Assembly (NCBI RefSeq): GCF_001426525.1
Contig: NZ_LMEW01000031.1
Coordinates: forward strand, 123,711 to 187,710
Length of the DNA: 64,000 nt
Reading direction: 5' to 3'
From: Massilia sp. Root133
Lineage (GTDB): Bacteria > Pseudomonadota > Gammaproteobacteria > Burkholderiales > Burkholderiaceae_D
Of this stretch, positions 1 to 5,509 are shown in pieces; the stretch's first letter is position 1, and each line of letters begins with the position of its first letter. Made by a program: the position numbers and the translations under genes. The notes beneath the pieces were generated by a model. It saw nothing but the letters and a program-made list of their open reading frames with translations. It ran no database searches and was not told the origin of the DNA.

Positions 1-77
1 TGGTGCGGCTGGCAGGAATCGAACCCACGACCCCTTGGTTCGTAGCCAAGTACTCTATCCAGCTGAGCTACAGCCGC
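1..77 (-). tRNA. tRNA-Arg (anticodon ACG), copy 1
   Basis: On the minus strand this reads as a complete 77-nt tRNA. The 7-bp acceptor stem GCGGCTG/CAGCCGC, the anticodon stem CTTGG/CCAAG around loop CTACGAA (anticodon ACG), the T-loop GGTTCGAAT and an encoded CCA end are all visible. Its promoter lies to the right: TATAAT (minus strand) at 90-95 and TTGCCA at 112-117, 16 bp apart. The same tRNA sequence recurs intact at 3427-3503 and in truncated form twice more. Confidence 0.97.
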
Positions 78-89
78 CCCGAGGCCGGC

Positions 90-117
90 ATTATAGCGGA
101 CTTTTTCCTTTTGGCAA
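90..117 (-). promoter_or_regulatory. Promoter of tRNA-Arg copy 1
   Basis: A minus-strand -10 TATAAT (90-95) and a -35 TTGCCA (112-117) are separated by 16 bp, placed 12 bp upstream of the mature tRNA. The same arrangement precedes copies 2 and 3. Confidence 0.75.
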
Positions 118-125
118 ATACGAGA

Positions 126-1901
126 TCACTTCGTCGTCACGGTGACCGACGTGCTGCTGGTATTGCCCGCCGCATCGCGCGCCGTCGCGGTGATGGTGTG
201 CTGGCCGGCAGCGACCTTGCGCGTGTTCCAGTTATAGCCGAGCGTACCGCCCGTGCCCTGGGCCTTCGTCTGGCCGTCGATGACGAGCGTGGTCTTGATG
301 CCGGCGGCGCCTGCGTCGTCCGTCGCGTTGACCGAGACCGCGACGTTGCCGTTGACCGTACCCGCCACCGGATTGCCGATGGCGACGGCAGGCGCCGTCG
401 TGTCCTTGCTGACCGTCGTCACGCTGTTGGCGACGTTGACGGCGACGGCGGCGGACTGGCCGGCGTTACCCGCAGCGTCGTAGGCGACGGCGACCAGGCT
501 GGCCATGCCGTTGGCGACGCCGGTCGAGTCCCAGCTGAAGCTGTACGGCGCGGCGGTGTCCGTGGCGACCACGGTGCCGTTGACCTTCAGGTCGACGCGC
601 GCCACGCCCACGTTGTCGCCGGCATTCACGGAGACGCCGACGAGGCCGGAGACCGAGCTGTTCGCCAGCGGCGCGGCGATCGATGCGAGCGGGGCGGCCG
701 TGTCGACCGGCGACTGGTAGGCCACGGTGGCGCGCAGGGCGGCGGCGGCATCCACGCGGCCGTAGCCGAATACCGGATCGCGGCCGGCCGCGCCGAGATC
801 GACGGCCGTCGAGTACAGCAGCGACTGGATCGTGTTGCCGCCCAGGTCGGGACGGGCCGCCATCATCAGCGCGGCGACGCCGGCAGTGACCGGGGCCGAG
901 AACGACGTGCCGTTCCATGCCGAATAGCCGAGCGAATTGTTCGTCGTCCAGATGTTCGTGCCCGGCGCTGCGATGGTGACGAAGCTGCCCCAGCTCGAGA
1001 AGCTGGCCTTGGCGTCGTTGCTGTCGGTGGCCGACACGACGACCAGCGCCGGATCGGGCACCACGTTCTCGTCGACGTTGTTGTTGCCGGCGGAAACGAA
1101 CACGAGACCGCCCTTGCTGTTCATGTAGCGGGCCGCGCTGAGGATGGCGGAGCTGCCGGCGATGCCGGTATAGCTGATGTTCGCGATCCGCGCCCCGTGG
1201 TCGGCCGCATACGTGATCCCGCTGGCGATCGTGCTGAAGTAGGCGTGGCATCCGGTGCTGTCGCTGTAGGCGATGCGCAGGGGCATGATGCTGGCCGCGC
1301 CCGCGATGCCGGCCACGCCTGCCGCGTTGTTGGACGTGGCCGCCGCCGTGCCGGCGACGGCAGTGCCGTGCCCGCAGACGTCCGTCAGGTCGGTGTTGCT
1401 GCCATAGACGTTATAGCCGGCGACGAGGCGGTCCTTGAGGTCGGGGTGGTTGACGTTCACGCCCGAGTCGAGCACGGCGATCGTCACGCCGCGGCCGAGG
1501 GAGCTGTCCCACGCGCTGGTCGCGCCGATCTTGTTCAGGTGCCACTCGCTGCCGGCATACGGGTCGGTCACGGCCAGCGCGGCCGGCACGATGCGGTCGA
1601 GTTCCGCGAATTTGAGTTCGGGGCGGTGCGCCAGCTTCGCGACGACGGCCACTTCCGACGCGTTGGCCGGCAGGTCGACGATTTGCAGGCGGCTTTGTCC
1701 GAGCTTGCGGCGCTTGCCGCCGTGTTCCTTGAGGATGCGATCCAGGGCCGCGTCCGACAGGCCCGGGCGCGCCTCGACCAGGATGCGGCCGCGCGCATAG
1801 CCGGCGTCTTGCGCGGCGAGGGCGGACTGTGCGGCACCGATGGAAAGGGTGCTGGCGATCAACATCGGCAGCAGGCTGAGGGAGGTGTGTGCGGACTTCA
1901 T
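126..1901 (-). CDS. Secreted subtilisin-family (S8) serine protease with Ig-like C-terminal domains
   Basis: The 591-residue product is an exported serine endopeptidase. The start is the ATG at 1901, which has an AAGGAA ribosome site and opens a good signal peptide (cleavage after about residue 29, ALA-AQ). A short inhibitor-like propeptide follows at about 35-110. The catalytic domain (about 115-425) shows the whole triad: Asp145 in VLDSG, His178 in GHGT and Ser333 in GTSFSAP. Two bacterial Ig-like repeats follow (about 430-590), each with a DAAGN signature, likely for substrate or surface attachment. The order of domains resembles thermitase/fervidolysin-type enzymes. The gene is monocistronic and no clear terminator is seen before tRNA copy 1. 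Family is certain; substrate is unknown. Confidence 0.95.
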   Translation of the reverse strand: MKSAHTSLSLLPMLIASTLSIGAAQSALAAQDAGYARGRILVEARPGLSDAALDRILKEHGGKRRKLGQSRLQIVDLPANASEVAVVAKLAHRPELKFAELDRIVPAALAVTDPYAGSEWHLNKIGATSAWDSSLGRGVTIAVLDSGVNVNHPDLKDRLVAGYNVYGSNTDLTDVCGHGTAVAGTAAATSNNAAGVAGIAGAASIMPLRIAYSDSTGCHAYFSTIASGITYAADHGARIANISYTGIAGSSAILSAARYMNSKGGLVFVSAGNNNVDENVVPDPALVVVSATDSNDAKASFSSWGSFVTIAAPGTNIWTTNNSLGYSAWNGTSFSAPVTAGVAALMMAARPDLGGNTIQSLLYSTAVDLGAAGRDPVFGYGRVDAAAALRATVAYQSPVDTAAPLASIAAPLANSSVSGLVGVSVNAGDNVGVARVDLKVNGTVVATDTAAPYSFSWDSTGVANGMASLVAVAYDAAGNAGQSAAVAVNVANSVTTVSKDTTAPAVAIGNPVAGTVNGNVAVSVNATDDAGAAGIKTTLVIDGQTKAQGTGGTLGYNWNTRKVAAGQHTITATARDAAGNTSSTSVTVTTK

Positions 1902-2325
1902 CACGTACGATTCCTTGAGATAAAAATTAGCAGGATCGTGCGCAATGACGTTCTGTCGCGACAGGCGGGGGCCTGTATCGAAAGCTGGCATCTGGCAGTC
2001 CTGCCGTCCTGGAGCCTAAGCTCGTTAGACCGTTGACTTTGCGTCACCCGCTTTCGCGGGCTTTGCCCTTTTCAATAAGCAGCGTTCAGCTGTTTCGGGA
2101 AATCATAATCGTTTCCGGAAACAAATTTACTGCGAAATGGAAAGAAAATGTAAGCGTATCGCGATTTAATTGCGCTGGCGCAACAGTTCAATATCGAAAG
2201 TGAAATGGGTGTGATAATGAAATTAATACATTGCTGGGTAAAGAGAGGGAATCAGAAAAAACGAAACGATTAAAAACAAGGAAAGTGACTTGCAGTCAAA
2301 ACAAGACTTTTTATGAGCCTGGAAT
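1902..2325. other. A+T-rich intergenic region with two GTTTC-GGAAA palindromes
   Basis: No gene is seen. The stretch is much richer in A+T than its surroundings and holds the upstream region of the S8 protease. Two related palindromes stand 19 bp apart: GTTTCGGGAAAT at 2092-2103 and the perfect GTTTCCGGAAAC at 2111-2122. They may be operator half-sites for the protease gene. No regulator can be named. Confidence 0.5.
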
Positions 2326-2353
2326 AAAAAAAGCCCACCGGGCGGTGGGCTTT
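2326..2353 (-). terminator. Rho-independent terminator of the PEP-CTERM gene
   Basis: On the minus strand a 10-bp G+C-rich stem (AAAGCCCACC/GGTGGGCTTT) with a 4-base loop is followed by a run of T. It sits 30 bp beyond the stop codon of the PEP-CTERM gene. Confidence 0.9.
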
Positions 2354-2382
2354 GAGATGAGCGAGGAATGCGGCCGAAAAAA

Positions 2383-3015
2383 TCAGCCTTTGCGGCGCAA
2401 TTTGGTCATGCCGAGCAAGCCGAGGCCGAGAAGTGCCAGTGTCGCGGGTTCCGGCACTTCGCCGCCGCCCGAATCGCCCGATCCGTCGCCATTCCGGTAA
2501 TACACGGAGATATGCGAGATATTGTGCACGGTCGAGGCGCCATTCAGCGGGAACGGCGGATCGGTGAACGGCGACGAGTAAGTGCCGCCGTAAGGCATCT
2601 TCAGCAGATACCCGACCAGGTTGGTATTGTCGCCGTCCTTGAAGATCAGCATCACGTCCTGCGGTGCGGGGGAGCCGCCGGCATAGATGTAGGTGCCCGA
2701 CACGTTGTTGCCGGTGAAGTTGAACAGTGCCGAGGTGTCGCTGCCTCCGGACGAGTCCATGTTGTCGTACTTCCCGTCGAACAGCCAGTTCGAGATGCCG
2801 AAGAAGCCACCGGAATTGATGGTGGAGAGAGAGTTGTCATTCTGGTTGGCGTCGATCGGCGAGAGAATTGCGCAATTACTGGTATTACTGACTTTGCCCG
2901 AAATATCGTAAGCGGGCGATACGCCGGTACACGATACCGTAGTGGCAAATGCGCCTTGTGCAGCGAACAGTATGGAGCAGGCGACGCTGGCTTTTACAAG
3001 ATTTGTGCGGAACAT
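2383..3015 (-). CDS. PEP-CTERM sorting-signal protein
   Basis: The 210-residue exported protein has a signal peptide (residues 1-24, ending AFA) and a classic C-terminal PEP-CTERM signal: VPEPATLALLGLGLLG followed by a basic KLRRKG tail. In this family the signal is read by an exosortase (EpsH type), which processes the protein for surface or exopolysaccharide-associated display. The middle part (25-185) is Gly/Ser/Asn/Asp-rich with predicted beta character and no recognised enzyme domain. It is flanked by its own sigma-54-type promoter (3061-3076) and terminator (2326-2353), so it is monocistronic. No exosortase gene lies in this window. Function beyond envelope or matrix association cannot be stated. 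Confidence 0.93.
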   Translation of the reverse strand: MFRTNLVKASVACSILFAAQGAFATTVSCTGVSPAYDISGKVSNTSNCAILSPIDANQNDNSLSTINSGGFFGISNWLFDGKYDNMDSSGGSDTSALFNFTGNNVSGTYIYAGGSPAPQDVMLIFKDGDNTNLVGYLLKMPYGGTYSSPFTDPPFPLNGASTVHNISHISVYYRNGDGSGDSGGGEVPEPATLALLGLGLLGMTKLRRKG

Positions 3016-3060
3016 GATTTCTCCCTGGTTTCAGATGGGTGGTAATGCAATGATTAATGC

Positions 3061-3076
3061 TGCAATGACCGTGCCA
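3061..3076 (-). promoter_or_regulatory. Sigma-54 (RpoN) promoter of the PEP-CTERM gene
   Basis: The minus strand reads TGGCAC-N5-TTGCA, a full match to the -24/-12 RpoN consensus. It sits 46 bp upstream of the PEP-CTERM start codon. PEP-CTERM genes are known to be often under RpoN with the PrsK/PrsR two-component pair, which fits. Confidence 0.85.
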
Positions 3077-3375
3077 GGAAATAGAAACCTTGTGTTTACG
3101 GCGATTTAATTTAGAAACTCTTGGTTAAAAAAGATCGATGTAAATTTATTCGACAGATATAGTTGTTTCTAATCAAGTGATCTAAAGAAAGAGAGAAGGA
3201 AACGATGAAATAGACCGCTTCAGCGGAACATTCATTTCCGGCGAGACCGGGTAGAGGCCGCGCTGGCGTGGCAAGAATATTGCGTGATGGAATTGCGTGA
3301 GGCGAGGCGGCGCGCGTCGAAGAAAACGGCAAAGGCAGAAAAGACGGAAAACGTCGCAGAACGGTACGCATCAAT
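3077..3375. other. A+T-rich intergenic region
   Basis: Nothing is convincingly coded here. A 95-codon open frame on the minus strand (3111-3398) has no ribosome site, no recognisable composition and runs through the tRNA terminator. Upstream enhancer sites for the sigma-54 promoter would be expected in this stretch, but no clear dyad stands out. Confidence 0.5.
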
Positions 3376-3416
3376 GAAAAATGGCTCATAAACCGCAATG
3401 CGTTTTATGAGCCATT
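3376..3416 (-). terminator. Terminator of tRNA-Arg copy 2
   Basis: A 13-14-bp hairpin (stem AATGGCTCATAAA/TTTTATGAGCCATT) ends in a T run on the minus strand, starting 11 bp past the tRNA 3' end. Its sequence differs from the hairpins behind the truncated copies. Confidence 0.85.
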
Positions 3417-3426
3417 CGTAATGAGT

Positions 3427-3503
3427 TGGTGCGGCTGGCAGGAATCGAACCCACGACCCCTTGGTTCGTAGCCAAGTACTCTATCCAGCTGAGCTACAGC
3501 CGC
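3427..3503 (-). tRNA. tRNA-Arg (anticodon ACG), copy 2
   Basis: The 77 nt match copy 1, with encoded CCA. The promoter is TATAAT (minus) at 3515-3520 and TTGTCA at 3537-3542 with 16-bp spacing. This is the intact relative from which the truncated copies at 4755 and 5370 can be derived by simple deletion. Confidence 0.97.
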
Positions 3504-3514
3504 CCGAGGCACGC

Positions 3515-3542
3515 ATTATAGCAGGCTTGCCCCGAATGACAA
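3515..3542 (-). promoter_or_regulatory. Promoter of tRNA-Arg copy 2
   Basis: A -10 TATAAT and a -35 TTGTCA lie on the minus strand with a 16-bp spacer. They face away from the SPFH operon promoter, whose -35 begins at 3553. Confidence 0.75.
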
Positions 3543-3552
3543 AATGGAACGC

Positions 3553-3592
3553 TTGACAACGCGGAAAGGTGATCCTAAAGTGATATCACTTT
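3553..3592 (+). promoter_or_regulatory. SPFH operon promoter with overlapping 16-bp palindromic operator
   Basis: TTGACA (3553-3558), a 17-bp spacer and TAAAGT (3576-3581) form a good sigma-70 promoter. The perfect palindrome AAAGTGATATCACTTT (3577-3592) covers the -10 and the likely start site. The second gene of the operon encodes a ribbon-helix-helix protein, a class that binds such short dyads, so autorepression is a natural inference. Confidence 0.75.
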
Positions 3593-3615
3593 CATATAAC
3601 CTCATGGGATCCTGC

Positions 3616-4509
3616 ATGTCCGCACACACTCGTCAGGAAATACCGCTCTCTTCGATGAATGGCTACCTCGCCCTGGCCGGTGGCATCCTCGCCGTCCTGG
3701 CCGGCGCCTGGCTGGTCCACCTGTCCATCCTGGGCAGTATGGCGGGCGGGGCGGCGCTGGTCGGCATTGCGCTCGTCTTTGCCGGCGTGTTCGTGTGCGC
3801 AGGACTGTACATGCTGCAGCCGAACGAGACGGCCGTGCTGACCTTGTTCGGCCGCTATATGGGCACGGACCGCGGCGAGGGCCTGCGCTGGGCGTTCCCG
3901 CTGTATCGCAAGCGCAAGCTGACCGTGCGGGCGCGCAACCTTAATATGTCGACGCTGAAGGTCAACGACAAGCGGGGCAATCCGGTGGAACTGGCCGCCG
4001 CCGTCGTCTGGCGCGTGCGCGATACGGCGCAGGCGCTGTTCGAGGTCGACGATTTCGAGCGCTACGTCAGCGTGCAGGCCGAAGCGGCGCTGCGCCACCT
4101 GGCCGCGCAATACGCGTACGACGAGGGCGAGGACCTCGCGCCGGGCGAAACGACCCTGCGCGGCGGCGCGGCGGAAGTGGCGCACGCGCTCAGCGTGGAA
4201 CTGACCGCGCGCTTCGAGGCGGCTGGCGTCGAAACGCTGGATGCGAAGCTGACGCACCTGGCCTACGCCCCCGAGATCGCCCAGGTGATGCTGCGCCGCC
4301 AGCAGGCGCAGGCGATCATCAGTGCGCGCGCCCGCATCGTGCATGGCGCCGTCACGATGGTGGAAGATGCCCTGAAAGGCCTGGCCGAGCGCGAGATCGT
4401 CGAGCTGGACGCGGAACGCAAGGCGTCGATGGTCAGCAATCTGCTGGTCGTGCTGTGCTCGGACCGCGACGCGCAGCCCATCATCAATGCAGGCACCCTG
4501 TACAACTGA
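3616..4509 (+). CDS. SPFH/Band 7 domain membrane protein
   Basis: This membrane-anchored scaffold protein belongs to the SPFH (stomatin/prohibitin/flotillin/HflK) superfamily, which organises membrane microdomains or regulates proteases. From the ATG at 3616 (GGGA 6 bp upstream) it has 297 residues. Two hydrophobic helices come first (about 15-60, GYLALAGG... and GIALVFAGV...), then LQPNETAVLTLFGRYMGT, the typical entry to the Band 7 domain (about 65-250), and an Ala/Glu-rich coiled-coil end. ATGs at 3544 and 3604 are in frame; the first overlaps the promoter, so 3616 is preferred. The ribbon-helix-helix gene follows after 12 bp, and the pair forms one transcription unit. Confidence 0.9.
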   Translation: MSAHTRQEIPLSSMNGYLALAGGILAVLAGAWLVHLSILGSMAGGAALVGIALVFAGVFVCAGLYMLQPNETAVLTLFGRYMGTDRGEGLRWAFPLYRKRKLTVRARNLNMSTLKVNDKRGNPVELAAAVVWRVRDTAQALFEVDDFERYVSVQAEAALRHLAAQYAYDEGEDLAPGETTLRGGAAEVAHALSVELTARFEAAGVETLDAKLTHLAYAPEIAQVMLRRQQAQAIISARARIVHGAVTMVEDALKGLAEREIVELDAERKASMVSNLLVVLCSDRDAQPIINAGTLYN

Positions 4510-4521
4510 GGCGGTGCGTCG

Positions 4522-4716
4522 ATGGCAAGTCCCGGCAAGAAGTCCTATCCGCTGCGGATCGATCCCGCGTTGTGGGAGCAACTGCAGCGGCTGGCCGCCA
4601 ACGATTTGCGCAGCGTGAACGCGGAGATCGAATTCCTGCTGCGCGAGGCGCTGGCGCGGCGGGGCATCCGGGTCGGGTCCGCGCAGCCGGATGCGGAAGA
4701 GGGAGGCGCAAAATGA
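4522..4716 (+). CDS. Arc/CopG-like ribbon-helix-helix DNA-binding protein
   Basis: This 64-residue protein has a beta strand KSYPLRIDPALWEQL, then two helices including NDLRSVNAEIEFLLREAL, the standard Arc-type ribbon-helix-helix fold that dimerises on short palindromes. It is second in the SPFH operon. The dyad over the promoter at 3577-3592 is the obvious candidate operator. Its stop codon touches the base of the hairpin at 4716-4745, which can terminate the operon as well as the tRNA fragment coming from the other side. It is not an evident antitoxin, since its partner is a membrane protein. Confidence 0.88.
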   Translation: MASPGKKSYPLRIDPALWEQLQRLAANDLRSVNAEIEFLLREALARRGIRVGSAQPDAEEGGAK

Positions 4717-4745
4717 AAAAGGCCAGATCTTGCGATCTGGCCTTT
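4716..4745 (-). terminator. Bidirectional terminator (repeat copy A)
   Basis: A 12-bp stem (AAAGGCCAGATC/GATCTGGCCTTT) with loop TTGC and a T run on the minus strand. It is part of a repeat of about 95 bp also found at 5332-5423. It closes both the SPFH operon and the truncated tRNA to its right. Confidence 0.88.
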
Positions 4746-4754
4746 CGTATAAGC

Positions 4755-4809
4755 TGGTGCGGCTGGCAGGAATCGAACCCACGACCCCTTGGTTCGTAGC
4801 CAAGTACTC
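4755..4809 (-). pseudogene. Truncated tRNA-Arg(ACG), 3' part only (copy 3)
   Basis: The minus strand keeps the anticodon arm, variable loop, T arm and CCA end, identical to the intact tRNAs. The 5' acceptor strand and the D arm are gone. Compared with copy 2, a block running from just after the -10 region to the D-arm base is deleted, so TATAAT (4812-4817) and TTGCCA (4834-4839) now stand directly before the half tRNA. A tRNA lacking the 5' acceptor strand cannot fold or be charged normally. It may still be transcribed as a roughly 55-nt RNA ending at the 4716-4745 hairpin. Confidence 0.88.
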
Positions 4810-4811
4810 GC

Positions 4812-4839
4812 ATTATAGCAGCGGTTTCCAGTTTGGCAA
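4812..4839 (-). promoter_or_regulatory. Retained promoter of truncated tRNA copy 3
   Basis: TATAAT (4812-4817) and TTGCCA (4834-4839) lie on the minus strand with a 16-bp spacer, as at intact copy 1. Confidence 0.65.
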
Positions 4840-4845
4840 AGCGCG

Positions 4846-5307
4846 TTACAGCTCGTGCGTGTACACGATGAAGCCCAGGTGCCGCGCGACCTTGTCGTAG
4901 AGCGCGCGCCCGGCCGCATTGTCCGTGTGCGTCTGCCAGTACACGCGCGAACTGCCGGCCGCGCGCGCCTTGTCGTAGACGGCTTCGATCAATTGTCGGC
5001 CGACGCCCAGTCCGCGCCTGTCGGGTGCGGTGAACAGGTCTTGCAGGTAACAGACGTCGTGCAACCGCGTCGTGCTGCGATGAAAGATGTAATGGGCGAG
5101 GCCGACGATACGGCCGGATGCCTCGGCGACCAGCGCGTGCACGGGCTCGGCCGGATCGAAGAACCGGTGCCACGTGACTTGCGTAATGGATTCGGGCAGG
5201 GCCGTCGGGCCGCTGCGTCCGTAGAAGGCGTTATAGCCGTCCCACAGCGGGCGCCAACTGGCGAGGTCCTGGGGATCGAGGGGGCGAATGATGAGCTGGT
5301 CGGACAT
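4846..5307 (-). CDS. GNAT-family N-acetyltransferase
   Basis: This 153-residue acetyl-CoA-dependent N-acetyltransferase starts at the ATG at 5307. The core GNAT pattern is clear: DLFTAPDRRGLGVGRQLIEAVYDKAR supplies the acetyl-CoA pyrophosphate loop (R/Q-x-x-G-x-G/A), and the C-terminal half ends with NAAGRALYDKVARHLGF. Substrate is unknown. The gene is enclosed by two repeat modules, each a hairpin terminator plus a truncated tRNA-Arg. Only 24 bp separate its start from the upstream hairpin, leaving no room for a private promoter. Expression may depend on read-through from the promoter of truncated tRNA copy 4. Confidence 0.9.
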   Translation of the reverse strand: MSDQLIIRPLDPQDLASWRPLWDGYNAFYGRSGPTALPESITQVTWHRFFDPAEPVHALVAEASGRIVGLAHYIFHRSTTRLHDVCYLQDLFTAPDRRGLGVGRQLIEAVYDKARAAGSSRVYWQTHTDNAAGRALYDKVARHLGFIVYTHEL

Positions 5308-5331
5308 GATGAGATGTGGCGCAGCAAATGG

Positions 5332-5360
5332 AAAAGGCCAGATCTTGCGATCTGGCCTTT
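5332..5360 (-). terminator. Terminator (repeat copy B)
   Basis: The same 12-bp hairpin as at 4716-4745, directly 3' of truncated tRNA copy 4 and 24 bp upstream of the GNAT start codon. Confidence 0.85.
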
Positions 5361-5369
5361 CGTATAAGT

Positions 5370-5430
5370 TGGTGCGGCTGGCAGGAATCGAACCCACGAC
5401 CCCTTGGTTCGTAGCCAAGTACTCTATCCA
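5370..5430 (-). pseudogene. Truncated tRNA-Arg(ACG), 3' part only (copy 4)
   Basis: It retains seven more 5' bases of the D arm than copy 3 but likewise lacks the 5' acceptor strand. The deletion relative to copy 2 has TG at both edges, suggesting slippage between short repeats. TATAAT is kept (minus, 5434-5439), but the -35 position reads TCCTCA and is poor. The two truncated copies have different break points, so they arose separately or one eroded further. Confidence 0.88.
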
Positions 5431-5509
5431 CGCATTATAGCAGTGGCATGGCGAATGAGGAAGTCTTAATTTAATTCAACATTTTCGGGGGTTCTGGTAG
5501 ATTAGCCCT

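Noticed and set aside
2041..2075. A further REP unit (CCCGCTTTCGCGGG)
   Set aside because: Only the core hairpin matches; the flanking GTCGT and ATGCTGA elements of the family are missing.
3111..3398. A 95-codon minus-strand open frame in the A+T-rich gap
   Set aside because: No ribosome site, no family, runs across the tRNA terminator hairpin.
4522..5307. RHH protein plus GNAT as a TacA/TacT-type toxin-antitoxin pair
   Set aside because: The genes are on opposite strands and in different units; the RHH gene belongs with SPFH. The GNAT has ordinary acetyltransferase features.
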